A stretch of DNA of 64,000 bases from NCBI RefSeq assembly GCF_000165485.1, contig NC_014623.1, positions 3,305,501 through 3,369,500 of the forward strand, read 5' to 3'. Source of the DNA: Stigmatella aurantiaca DW4/3-1 (lineage in GTDB: Bacteria > Myxococcota > Myxococcia > Myxococcales > Myxococcaceae). The first letter of the stretch is position 1. The number at the start of each line of letters is the position of its first letter. Shown piece by piece: positions 24,043 through 32,325 of the stretch. The notes beneath the pieces are model-generated. The model was not told the DNA's origin, ran no database searches, and was given only the letters and a program-made list of their open reading frames with translations. The position numbers and the translations under genes are program-made.

Positions 24043-24267
24043 CTTGTCGCTCGAATTGATCCCGGGAGCCGTGAGTGGAGGGGTCATCCTGCGCACATCG
24101 TTCGCAGGCTCGCCGCTGAAGAGTGCGTGGAGCCGGCCATCAAGACTGTTTTTGGCGGGTCGAACGCCAAGCACTGCGACAACCTCTTTCTCGTGGAGAC
24201 GCTCGTCCCCCATGCACCTTTGCCCGTCGATGGGTTTGTGCTGTACGCGGAGGCGAGCAATCGCTAG
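24043..24267 (+). pseudogene. C-terminal gene fragment
   Basis: In the same frame as the 66-codon ORF but after its stop, about 70 codons look coding (HIVRRLAAEECVEPAIKTVF, GGSNAKHCDNLFLVETLVPH, LPVDGFVLYAEASNR) and end at TAG 24265-24267. No start codon with an RBS is visible. It is probably the 3' end of a decayed gene. Between 24268 and 24564 I see only the IS-like end at 24408 and an AT-rich patch. Confidence 0.3.
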
Positions 24268-24407
24268 ACAGCTCCCCGCATACCAAGCGTCAGGAGAACA
24301 CCCCGGCGTGGCCGCGGACCGCCCCTGCTGGCCCCCGAAGCTTCAAGGGGGCTCAGCAGCCCGAAGGAAGCCCCGCCACAGATCGGAACTGAGCATCAGC
24401 ATGATGA

Positions 24408-24421
24408 ACTCCTAACAAAAA
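24408..24421 (+). repeat. IS-like end, third copy
   Basis: ACTCCTAACAAAAA matches the complement of 20779-20790 over 13 bases (CTCCTAACAAAAA). It may mark the left boundary of the segment that brought in the mlaC-like gene. Confidence 0.35.
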
Positions 24422-24564
24422 ATTGCCCCAGGGGGATCTTCCGCTCGAGGTGGTGGCTCCAGTATTTATTTTTTGTCAAGAAGTCTTGATGCGTTGTCGC
24501 TGCTGCATGAGCCGGGCCGGCAGTGACGACATACCGGACGAATCAATCAAGGAAGAGGATGACC

Positions 24565-25197
24565 ATGTTCAAGCGCATCATGATGCTCACCATGATGGTA
24601 ATCGCGCCGCTGGCTACTGCTGCGGATCAGACAAACCCATACAAACTCACGAACGAAGTGGCACAGAAAACCTTTGACCGCCTGAAACGCGAACAGCCCC
24701 AGATCCGTCAGCATCCTGACCACCTGCGGACCATTGCCCATCAAGAACTGCTCCCTTATACACAGTTGAAGTACGCGGGTGCACTGGTGTTAGGGGCCTA
24801 CTACAAGTCGGCGACGCCGACGCAGCGTGACGCTTACTTCAAGGCGTTTGAAGAATATGTGGCACAGGCCTTCGGCCAAGCGCTGGGGTATACGCATAGC
24901 GACCAGACCTACCAGATTGCTCCAGAGCAACCGCTGGGCGACAATAACAAGGCGGCGATCCGTGTCACCATCATCAAGTCGAACGACCGTCCGCCGCTTC
25001 ACCTGGACTTCCAGTGGCGCAATTACAGCAAGAAGGGTTATTGGCAGGCTTATGACGTAATTATCGAAGGTGTCAGCATGGTCACCACGAAGCAAAACGA
25101 GTGGGCTGATATCCTGCGCACCAAAGGTATCGATGGTCTGACCGCGCATCTGCAGGACAGTGCCAAGCAGCCGATCACCCTGGACAATAATAAATAG
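24565..25197 (+). CDS. mlaC: MlaC-like phospholipid-binding protein of enterobacterial type
   Basis: A 210-residue protein beginning [19 protein letters not shown], a signal peptide cleaved before ADQTNPYKL, with GGAAGAGG upstream. The mature protein follows E. coli MlaC as I remember it almost throughout: [61 protein letters not shown] and [19 protein letters not shown]. MlaC ferries phospholipids between the outer-membrane MlaA complex and the MlaFEDB transporter. No other mla gene is nearby, base composition is clearly lower in GC than the neighbours, and flanks are gene debris. Recent transfer from a gammaproteobacterium or an assembly chimera are both possible. Confidence 0.85.
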   Translation: MFKRIMMLTMMVIAPLATAADQTNPYKLTNEVAQKTFDRLKREQPQIRQHPDHLRTIAHQELLPYTQLKYAGALVLGAYYKSATPTQRDAYFKAFEEYVAQAFGQALGYTHSDQTYQIAPEQPLGDNNKAAIRVTIIKSNDRPPLHLDFQWRNYSKKGYWQAYDVIIEGVSMVTTKQNEWADILRTKGIDGLTAHLQDSAKQPITLDNNK

Positions 25198-25299
25198 TAA
25201 GGCCTCGTGAGATTTGTCTGAAGCGGCAGGTGCGTCGTGCCGTCCGGCAGCGGACGCTTCATGCGTCGGGCGTGACGGCCACTCTCCCAGTGCGTGGAG

Positions 25300-25732
25300 C
25301 TAATGGCGAGTGCGGAATGGGCTGGACAGGGCTGAAACGGAGTATCGCGTGGCTCGATCCACCTGCAAGCGCACGAAATCCGCGCCGTCTTCGCGCCGCA
25401 GGTTGGCGTAGAACACCAGTCCGTGCTGATCCCGTCGCGGCGCCTCCCAGCGCGCCCCGACGGTGCCGCTGAGGTAGCCCAAGTCCTCCTTCGTGCGAAT
25501 CCCCTCCGCCCTGGTTGCCAGCGCCACCAGCTCCATCACCTCCTCGAGGTTTGCCTCCGAATCCAGCTCCGCCTGCGATCCTCGCAGCGCTTCGTTCAGC
25601 TCTTCGACGGAGCGCTGCGCTGGCACGAACCTCTCTCCGAACTCCGGCCAGTTCGGTCCAATGCTTCGCCCCGAGTTCCTCGAGCTTCGCGCGCAGCGCT
25701 GGCTCAGCCTCGTTGATGTCGTGTTTTTTCAT
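25300..25732 (-). pseudogene. Unknown gene with an apparent frameshift
   Basis: ATG 25732 opens MKKHDINEAEPALRAKLEEL GAKHW, after which coding character passes to another frame, WPEFGERFVPAQRSVEELNE through DRATRYSVSALSSPF to a stop at 25300. Together about 140 residues, helical and acidic. A one-base shift near 25655 would join them; alternatively the GTG at 25626 starts an intact 108-residue protein. Family not recognised. It is divergent from the KAS III fusion gene. Confidence 0.35.
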
Positions 25733-25820
25733 CGCAGTGCCTCTGACAGGGTGGGGCTTCTCGCCCCCCGCGCTCCCAGGGTCGCACGAAGACAGCAGAA
25801 GACGTATCGTGCTCCCTTCC

Positions 25821-27695
25821 ATGCCCCAAGACGTATTCATCACGGCCCTGGGCAAGTTTCTCCCGGGCGACCCCATTCCCAATGAGCAGATCGAGGACTA
25901 CCTCGGCAAGGTCCGGGGCAAGCCCTCGCGCGCACGCAGCCGGGTCCTCGCACAGAACGGCATCACCCAGCGACACTATGCCCTCGATCGGGAGCAGCGC
26001 ACGCGCTTCCGCAACTGGGAGTTGGCCGTCCATGCCATCCAGGATGCGCTGGGGCGCTCGCCCATCACCCTGGGGGAGATGGACCTGCTCGTCACCGCGA
26101 CCACTCAGGCGGATCTCGTCCTTCCCGGCTTCGCCAGTCAGGTCCACCGGGCCCTGGGCGGACCCGCCTGTGAGGTCTCCTCTATCCAGGGCATCTGCTC
26201 CAGCGGCATGCAGGCGCTGCGCGCCGCCTCGTTGCAGGTGGCCAGCGGCGAGGCATCGCGCGCCATTGTCTGCGCCAGCGAACTGGTGAGCCGGCTGCTC
26301 AAGGCCGCCCACTATGAGGAGGTGTCCGACGGTTCGAACTCGGTGCCCTTCGAGGCCGAGTTCCTGCGCTGGATGCTCTCCGATGGCGCGGGGGCCGCGG
26401 TGCTTCAGGACCGGCCCCACCCCTCGCGGCCGAGCCTCAAGGTGGACTGGATCGACATCCGCTCTCACGCCAACAAGTACGAGCTGGGCATGTACGTGGG
26501 GGCCCACCGCGGCCCGGACGGAGGCTTCGGCACGGGGTGGATTGACTATCCCTCCTTTACCGAGGCCGCCGCGGCGGGGGTCTTCACCATCAAGCAGGAC
26601 ATCCGGCGGCTGGACTCCCTGGTGGCGCTGGGCGTGGACGGATTCTTCGCGCTCATGGACCAGGGCCTCCTCCAGCCCGCCGAGATCGACTGGTGCCTCA
26701 TCCACTACTCATCCCTCCACTTCAAGCAGCCCATCATCGATCTGCTGGAGAAGGGTGGCGTGCGCATTCCCCAGGAGCGCTGGTTCAGCAACCTGTCCAC
26801 GCGTGGAAACACCGGGTGCGCTTCCATCTTCCTCATGCTCGAGGAACTGGTGAACGAGGGCCGCGTCCGGCCAGGCGAGCGCATCTTCTGCATGGTCCCG
26901 GAGAGCGGCGGCTTCATCACCTGCTACGCCATGCTCACCGTGGTTTCTCCTACTGCCCCCCAGCGCTCGGCCCTCTCCCTGACCACCTTGCCGGCCTCCG
27001 AGACGGCCCTCCTGGCCCCCTCCCCGGGAGATCCTCTTCGCGAGAAGCTGGTGCGGGAGCTGACGCACGTCTGGGTGGACTTCGAGGGGAAGCTCCAGCG
27101 TGTGCCCATCCTCGAGAAGCTCTCGCGCGGCGTGTTCTCCGTGGAAGACTACCAAGCGCTGCTCATCAACCTCCGCCAACAAGTGGTGGAAGGTTCACGG
27201 TGGATTGCCCGCGCCGCCTCCCACATCACCGAGGAGCACCTGGCGCTGCGCTCGTCCTTCATCCGCCACGCCCGGGACGAGCACCGCGACTACGAGATGC
27301 TGGAGCGCCACTACGTCTCCCTGGGCGGCAGGCAGGAGGACATTGCCCACGCACCGAAGAACATCGGCAGCGAGGCCCTCTCCGCGTGGATGTTCCACCG
27401 CGCCGGCCAGGACAATCCGTTTGATCTGCTGGGCGCCATGTTCATCATCGAGGGCCTGGGCAGTCGCGTGGCGCGGCGCTGGGGTCTGGCCATCCGCGAG
27501 CAGCTCGGGCTCACGGAGGATCAGGTGCGCTTCTTCCTCTACCATGGCGAGAACGACGGCTCGCACATGGAGCGGCTGGAGGCGGCGCTGGGCTCCGGCA
27601 TCCTCACGCCCGAGCTGGCCGCTCGCATCGTCAAGACGGCGAAGGTGACGGCACGGCTCTACCTGCTGCAACTCGAGGAGCTGGGAAATGTCTGA
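25821..27695 (+). CDS. Fusion: KAS III-like ketosynthase + heme-oxygenase-like diiron/redox domain
   Basis: A 624-residue two-domain protein (ATG 25821; the upstream open frame is a shadow of the preceding region). Residues 1-375 are a FabH-type thiolase fold with the complete triad: Cys126 in GICSSGMQ, His295 in LIHYSS and Asn330 in RGNTGCAS. Residues 395-624 match the TENA/PqqC-like iron-containing redox fold, with likely ligands in EEHLALRSSFIRHARDEHRD, MLERHY and later Glu/His helices. Such oxidases cleave or desaturate acyl or amino-acid substrates. The fusion suggests that a condensed acyl product is handed to an oxidative step. It overlaps the desaturase gene by 8 bases. Confidence 0.8.
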   Translation: MPQDVFITALGKFLPGDPIPNEQIEDYLGKVRGKPSRARSRVLAQNGITQRHYALDREQRTRFRNWELAVHAIQDALGRSPITLGEMDLLVTATTQADLVLPGFASQVHRALGGPACEVSSIQGICSSGMQALRAASLQVASGEASRAIVCASELVSRLLKAAHYEEVSDGSNSVPFEAEFLRWMLSDGAGAAVLQDRPHPSRPSLKVDWIDIRSHANKYELGMYVGAHRGPDGGFGTGWIDYPSFTEAAAAGVFTIKQDIRRLDSLVALGVDGFFALMDQGLLQPAEIDWCLIHYSSLHFKQPIIDLLEKGGVRIPQERWFSNLSTRGNTGCASIFLMLEELVNEGRVRPGERIFCMVPESGGFITCYAMLTVVSPTAPQRSALSLTTLPASETALLAPSPGDPLREKLVRELTHVWVDFEGKLQRVPILEKLSRGVFSVEDYQALLINLRQQVVEGSRWIARAASHITEEHLALRSSFIRHARDEHRDYEMLERHYVSLGGRQEDIAHAPKNIGSEALSAWMFHRAGQDNPFDLLGAMFIIEGLGSRVARRWGLAIREQLGLTEDQVRFFLYHGENDGSHMERLEAALGSGILTPELAARIVKTAKVTARLYLLQLEELGNV

Positions 27696-28560
27696 GCGCC
27701 TGCATCCCCTGTGGCTGGTGCCGTTCTGCCTGGGCTACTACCTGCTGGCGGGACTGGCCATCAACGTGGCCTATCACCGCGTGCTCTCGCACCGCTCGCT
27801 CACGCTCAACCGCTGGCTGGAACGGCTGTTCGTCCTCCTGGGGCTGCCCGCGGGCACCCCCATCCAGTGGGCCGGCAACCACCGCTGGCATCATGGGCAC
27901 ACGGACGTGCTGGGAGACCCGCATTCGCCCGTGCTCAACGGATTCTGGTGGGCGCACGTGGGCTGGTACATCGGCACGCGCAACCCCGTGGTGTGCTTCC
28001 TCTACTCCATCGCGGGTCCTCTGCGCGTGCTGTACGACGGGTGGCACCGGCCTCGAAGCAACCAGCAGTTCAACCACCTGGCGAAGGACGTGGCGGCGGA
28101 CCCCTGGTACGTCTTCATGAGCCGCCCCATTCCCTACCAGTTCTTCTGCACGCTCCACGTGCTGGTTCCCGCGGGAGGGGGCTACCTGCTCTTCGGCCCC
28201 GCCGGCGTGGCCGCGTTTTGGGGCATGCTGGTGCTCCTCTTCAACCTGGGGGATGCCATCGACAGTGTCTCGCACATCTGGGGCGAGCGGCCCTTCGCCG
28301 AAGTCCACCAGGCCCGCAACGGCCTCTTCATGGGCCTGTTCACGCTGGGAGAAGGCTGGCATGCCAACCACCACAGCTTCCCCTCCAGTGCCCGCCACGG
28401 GCTGCTGCCCGGCCAGTTCGACTTCATCTGGCACGTCATTCGCGGTTTGGAGTGGCTGGGGCTCGCCAAGGACCTCCATGTTCCCAGCGCGGAGGCCATC
28501 GAAGCCCGGAAGCTCCGGCCCGTGCCCACGCCACCCATCCGCGTCACCCTTCCCGAGTGA
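27688..28560 (+). CDS. Acyl desaturase (delta-9 type, membrane di-iron)
   Basis: A 290-residue integral-membrane desaturase with the three histidine clusters in order: HRVLSH (HX4H) near residue 30, HRWHH near 66 and HANHH near 227. Hydrophobic spans flank them (LVPFCLGYYLLAGLAINVAY at the N-terminus, YLLFGPAGVAAFWGMLVLLF near 170). It places a cis double bond in an acyl chain using O2 and an electron donor. It is translationally coupled to the KAS III fusion and followed 3 bases later by an unknown gene, so the three are one operon. Confidence 0.9.
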   Translation: MSERLHPLWLVPFCLGYYLLAGLAINVAYHRVLSHRSLTLNRWLERLFVLLGLPAGTPIQWAGNHRWHHGHTDVLGDPHSPVLNGFWWAHVGWYIGTRNPVVCFLYSIAGPLRVLYDGWHRPRSNQQFNHLAKDVAADPWYVFMSRPIPYQFFCTLHVLVPAGGGYLLFGPAGVAAFWGMLVLLFNLGDAIDSVSHIWGERPFAEVHQARNGLFMGLFTLGEGWHANHHSFPSSARHGLLPGQFDFIWHVIRGLEWLGLAKDLHVPSAEAIEARKLRPVPTPPIRVTLPE

Positions 28561-28563
28561 GTC

Positions 28564-29505
28564 ATGGCGTCCGTCGATCCTGTCGAGCTGCTCCGCAACG
28601 AACCGCATGATCCACGCGACCCCGACCCCTGGGTGGCGCTCTTCTTGGACCGAAGCCTGCCCATGCACGAGCGCACCAAGGCGGCCCTGCTCGTGGATCA
28701 GCGCTCGGCCTCGCGGCAGTTTCTCTTGCCCGTCCTCCGGCCCTTTTCGCGGCTGCTGATCATCGTCTTCCAGATCCTGAAGATCTTCGTCCCCAAGCGG
28801 TTCACCTCCTCGAAGCTGCTGCACCGGTTGCTGTCCTGGGGATTGCGGAACTTCGTGAGCCCGGAGGCCAACTACCTCATCCTGCGCCACTTCCACGTGG
28901 GCTCGGAGATCCTGGACTTCATCGCGAGAAACACGCCCGAGCTGGGCGTGCCCACGAATCCCATCCGTCCGACGAACCTGGGGCACGTCAAGGGGGAGAT
29001 CTTCCTCAACCATGACTTGAACCTCTACAACTTCGTCATCCGCCTCAACCGCGCCATGAGGGAGCAGGACCGCACCCTGGCACCGCCTCGGAAGCTGGAC
29101 TTCAGCGGCATCTCGAACGAGTTCCCCATCGAGCCCATGCCACGGCGGTGGACGAACTTCATGGATCTCCAGTCGGCGATCGAAATCTTCACGCCGATGT
29201 ACCAGCTCTTCCTCACGGACCGGGACTTCTGGCGCGCGAGCAACTCGCTTCAGCTCGACGAGACCATCGCCATCTACGTCGCCACGCTGCTCCAGGCGCC
29301 CGGGCTCGTGGCCATCGTGAACAACCGCCACCCGATGGTGCCGCTTTCGACGATGCGCGCAGGCTTCCGGCTGATGCTGCACGGGCTCTCGGCGGAGTCT
29401 CTCCACGGCTTTCTGGTGGAGTGCAAGAACGGGCGGATGCCGCAGCTGGCGCGCATCGTCGCCCCTTCACTCCAGGTGCACCTGCCCGTCACCGAGGTGG
29501 CTTGA
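28564..29505 (+). CDS. Conserved-looking unknown protein of the lipid cluster
   Basis: A 313-residue protein starting 3 bases after the desaturase stop. It has one hydrophobic stretch (LLIIVFQILKIFV near residue 60) and otherwise looks soluble. Patterns worth noting are NYLILRHFHVGSEILDFIAR near 100, GEIFLNHDLNLYNFVIRLNR near 138 and SLQLDETIAIYVATLLQAPG near 223, with spaced His/Asp/Glu that could bind metal. No known family is recognised. Being third in a KAS III-desaturase operon, it may act on or carry the acyl product. Its 3' end overlaps the convergent hydroxylase gene by 39 bases. Confidence 0.75.
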   Translation: MASVDPVELLRNEPHDPRDPDPWVALFLDRSLPMHERTKAALLVDQRSASRQFLLPVLRPFSRLLIIVFQILKIFVPKRFTSSKLLHRLLSWGLRNFVSPEANYLILRHFHVGSEILDFIARNTPELGVPTNPIRPTNLGHVKGEIFLNHDLNLYNFVIRLNRAMREQDRTLAPPRKLDFSGISNEFPIEPMPRRWTNFMDLQSAIEIFTPMYQLFLTDRDFWRASNSLQLDETIAIYVATLLQAPGLVAIVNNRHPMVPLSTMRAGFRLMLHGLSAESLHGFLVECKNGRMPQLARIVAPSLQVHLPVTEVA

Positions 29506-30243
29506 GCCGCGGCTCAACGCGGACCCCAGGAGCCGATCGAGCACCGGGCTCTGAAAGCCGAAGTTCCCGTTCACCTTGCGGTGGTGCAGGGAGTGGTGCT
29601 CGCTCGCGCGCAGCGGCGCGCTCCACCAACGCGGGGTGGCCAGGGCGTAGTTGAGGTGGCCCAAGGTGTTCATCCACAAGCTCACCAGGGGGTAGGTGAG
29701 CGCCGCCCAGAAGCTCAAGTCGTAGAAGAGCTGGAGGGTCACCATCACGCTGCCCAGCAGGAGCGCCTCCACCGGGTGGAAGCTGTACGTCGAAAAGGGC
29801 GTCGGCACCCGGGAGCGGTGATGAACGGCGTGCACGTGACGGAAGAGCCATCGCGTGTGCAGCAAGCGGTGACAGAGGTAGAAATGCACTTCGTTCCAGA
29901 GCGTGAGGACCCCCAGATCGACGGCGAGTCCGGTGGCTGTCAGCTCCCAGCGGATGTGCGTGAGGCCCCGGGCGTCGAGCGCCAGGGTGAGCGCGCCATA
30001 GCCTCCGAAAATGGCAATCGACACGAGCGACAAGCCCACCTCCTCGCGCACCTGCCCGGGGCGCAAGGGCCGCTCGTCAATCACGTGCCCAACGCCGAGC
30101 CGGGGAAAGACACGGCGGGACAGCCAGGAGCCCAGGATTCCGAGGCCGAAGTAGATCAGCGCGAAGCCCGCGGCGGTGAGGGCGCCCAGCACGGGCAGCG
30201 AAGAGCGCTGGACAAAGCCATAAAGCGATTGCTCGAAGTTCAT
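29467..30243 (-). CDS. Sterol desaturase / fatty acid hydroxylase family protein
   Basis: A 258-residue membrane protein with the fatty-acid-hydroxylase histidine pattern: HFYLCHRLLH near residue 120, HAVHHRS near 138 and EHHSLHHRKVNGNFGF near 215. Four hydrophobic spans are visible (VLGALTAAGFALIYFGLGIL, VGLSLVSIAIFGGYGALTLA and two between the His boxes). Members insert hydroxyls or double bonds into sterols, carotenoids or acyl chains with a di-iron centre. It converges on the KAS III-desaturase operon and may modify the same lipid. Confidence 0.88.
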   Translation of the reverse strand: MNFEQSLYGFVQRSSLPVLGALTAAGFALIYFGLGILGSWLSRRVFPRLGVGHVIDERPLRPGQVREEVGLSLVSIAIFGGYGALTLALDARGLTHIRWELTATGLAVDLGVLTLWNEVHFYLCHRLLHTRWLFRHVHAVHHRSRVPTPFSTYSFHPVEALLLGSVMVTLQLFYDLSFWAALTYPLVSLWMNTLGHLNYALATPRWWSAPLRASEHHSLHHRKVNGNFGFQSPVLDRLLGSALSRGSSHLGDGQVHLE

Positions 30244-30262
30244 GGGGGCCTGAAGCCCAAGG

Positions 30263-30436
30263 CTACCTCTTCTTCATCCAGCGCACAGGCCGCGGGGGGT
30301 TCGGGTTCGACAACCGGGCCGCTCCAGCCCGTCCACGAGCCCCATCCGCATTCGCGCGGTTGCCCAGGAGGAGCAGGCACCGCTGGTGAAGGTCATAACC
30401 GTACTTGTCGTACAGCGCTGATACTGGCTTACGCCC
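30263..30436 (-). pseudogene. Remnant of an ECF-type sigma factor
   Basis: About 50 codons read SALYDKYGYDLHQRCLLLLG NRANADGARG, like the start of sigma-70 region 2 in ECF factors (LY-RYG--LH-RC--LLGD-ADAED). The expected acidic helix and the rest of the protein are replaced by RAGAARLSNPNPPRPVRWMKKR and a stop. Only the N-terminal stub remains. Confidence 0.3.
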
Positions 30437-30464
30437 CTCATTCGTCCCCTCATAAAGTGGCGCC

Positions 30465-31205
30465 ATGCCCGATACGTACCGGTTCTTGGTGGACGGACAC
30501 ATTCCCGTTCTCAAGCTGCACTTCGAGCCCCGGCCTGGCCCGGCCGTCCTGGTTCTGCACGGCTTGGGGGCGAACGCCGACACCCAGTACGGAGAATTGA
30601 ACGCGCTCGCCCACTGGGGGCTGAGCGCCGTGGGGGTGGACGCCCCGCACCATGGCGCCCGGCGCGATGCGTGGCTCGACGAGATGGCGGGGCTCGGTTT
30701 CCCGGAGTCCCATGCCCGCCTGTTGCATGCCATTCGCGAGGCTGCCCGGGATGTGTCACGCGTCATCGACCATGTGGTGCGCGAGGGCCATGGCCCTATC
30801 GGGCTCGTGGGCATCTCGTTTGGCGCGTACACGGCACTGGCGGTGGCCGCGGAAGACTCGCGGGTCCAGGCGACCGTGTCGCTGCTGGGCTCGCCGGACT
30901 GGTCTCCCCGGGAGGGACCCATCACCGAGGAGATTCGCGAGTTGATGCGCCACGCCCCCGTTCACCGCCCTTGGGACTGTGCACGCCACCCCTTGCTGCT
31001 GGTGACCGCGGGCCGTGACACGGTCGTTCCTCCCCACTGGGCCCGCGACTTTGCCCGGACCTTCTGGGAGGGAGCTTCCGGGTGGGACTCCCACGTCGAG
31101 TACGTCGAGTACTCAGAGTCGGAGCACATGATGCGGCAGCAGGATTGGGAGGCATGCTGGGACCGGTCGCTGCGCTTTCTCCGGCGCCACCTGTACCACG
31201 AGTGA
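30465..31205 (+). CDS. Alpha/beta hydrolase
   Basis: A 246-residue hydrolase. The oxyanion region is LVLHGLGANADT near residue 29, the nucleophile elbow GISFGAYTALA near 116, the acid in TAGRDTVVPP near 188 and the His in SESEHMM near 223. The compact size and the acid-His spacing fit the dienelactone-hydrolase/prolyl-oligopeptidase-like esterases. No signal peptide, so it is cytoplasmic. It stands alone between the sigma remnant and the convergent GlxA-type regulator; no operon partner. Substrate unknown. Confidence 0.82.
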   Translation: MPDTYRFLVDGHIPVLKLHFEPRPGPAVLVLHGLGANADTQYGELNALAHWGLSAVGVDAPHHGARRDAWLDEMAGLGFPESHARLLHAIREAARDVSRVIDHVVREGHGPIGLVGISFGAYTALAVAAEDSRVQATVSLLGSPDWSPREGPITEEIRELMRHAPVHRPWDCARHPLLLVTAGRDTVVPPHWARDFARTFWEGASGWDSHVEYVEYSESEHMMRQQDWEACWDRSLRFLRRHLYHE

Positions 31206-31244
31206 CGGAGCAAGAATCCCGGACTCAGCCGGCGTGCAGCCGCT

Positions 31245-32219
31245 TCAGGCACCCACTCGCGTGTTTGCGCGCAGTTCGCGCACGCCTCGGCCGAGCTTTC
31301 GCCGGAGCAGCGTCCGCAGCGTCACCCCGTCGGAGTAGCCCACCTGCGATGCAATCTCGTCGATGCTCGCGCTGCTTGTCTGAAGCAGGTGGACCGCGCG
31401 CTCGACGCGCAGGTCTTGGAAGTACGAGAGCGGGGATCTGTCGAGCACGCTCCGCAGCCGGCGAGCGAGTGTCCGCTCACTGGCTCCGACCGCGCGGGCC
31501 GCTGCTCCCAGGGAGAAGCCCTCCGCGAGCTGGAGCCGGGCCCAGCGCTCGAAGCGCACGACGATGGGGTCTTCGTGGGCGAGGTGGTCGGGGATGACGT
31601 AGGCTGCTTGCGAGGGGCGCGGATCGACGACGAGGTAACGGGCCGTCAACGCCGCCAAATCCGGGCTGTGCTGCCGCACCAGCCACAATGCCAGATCGAG
31701 ATGGGCCAGCGCGGCTCCCGCCGTCACGCAGAGTGAGTTCGCGGCCACCATGCGCGACTCATCGAGTTCTACGCGCGGATAGCGCTTCCGGAACAGGGGC
31801 GCGAGCCACCACGTCGTTGTCGCGGTCTGCCCATCGAGCAGGGAAGCCTCCGCGAGGACGAAGGTCGCCGAGCAGGCCGCGGCCACCCGCGTTCCGGCCG
31901 CGGCGTGTCTCCGCAGGAGGCTGACTGCATCCGCCACGTCCCGCCGTTCCAGCGCCACCTGGAGCATCTCGGGCGTCTTGGCACCCAACCCTGGCATGAC
32001 GATGACGTCCGGACGCGGGAGCCCCGTTGCCAGGACGGCCGGAACCCCGAGACCTTGGCCCGTGCGCACGCGGCGACGAACTCCCACGGTGCGGACCTCG
32101 AAGCACATGGAAGGTGTCCTGGACGCTGCGGCCAGCTCGTTCGCCGTGGCGAACGTGTCGAGGATCGCTGCCAGCCCGGTGTCGAAGACGCCGTCGAGGG
32201 CGAGGACATGGATTCTCAT
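31245..32219 (-). CDS. GlxA-type AraC regulator with DJ-1/PfpI domain
   Basis: A 324-residue regulator. The start at 32219 (MRIHVLALDGVFDTGLA) is preferred over the longer frame, which overlaps the divergent gene. Residues 1-185 are a DJ-1/PfpI-like domain (VIVMPGLGAKTPEML, AACSATFVLAEASLLDG, TTTWWLAPLFRKRYP); residues 215-315 are two AraC HTH motifs (EGFSLGAAARAVGASERTLA, SIDEIASQVGYSDGVTLRTL). Such proteins sense small metabolites through the N-terminal domain. It is divergent from the small monooxygenase 106 bases away, its likely target. Confidence 0.9.
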   Translation of the reverse strand: MRIHVLALDGVFDTGLAAILDTFATANELAAASRTPSMCFEVRTVGVRRRVRTGQGLGVPAVLATGLPRPDVIVMPGLGAKTPEMLQVALERRDVADAVSLLRRHAAAGTRVAAACSATFVLAEASLLDGQTATTTWWLAPLFRKRYPRVELDESRMVAANSLCVTAGAALAHLDLALWLVRQHSPDLAALTARYLVVDPRPSQAAYVIPDHLAHEDPIVVRFERWARLQLAEGFSLGAAARAVGASERTLARRLRSVLDRSPLSYFQDLRVERAVHLLQTSSASIDEIASQVGYSDGVTLRTLLRRKLGRGVRELRANTRVGA

Positions 32220-32325
32220 GGCGGGAATCGTACCATGATTGTCATTTCCGCCAACTGTTCGGGATCCCCCGCCTTCTCTATCTTCGCCCTCGTCCTCGAA
32301 TGGACGTTCGAAAGGAGTCCCAATC

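Noticed and set aside
24423-24677. 84-codon frame upstream of and overlapping mlaC as an mlaD remnant
   Set aside because: It does not resemble the MlaD C-terminus I know and overlaps the mlaC signal peptide in another frame.
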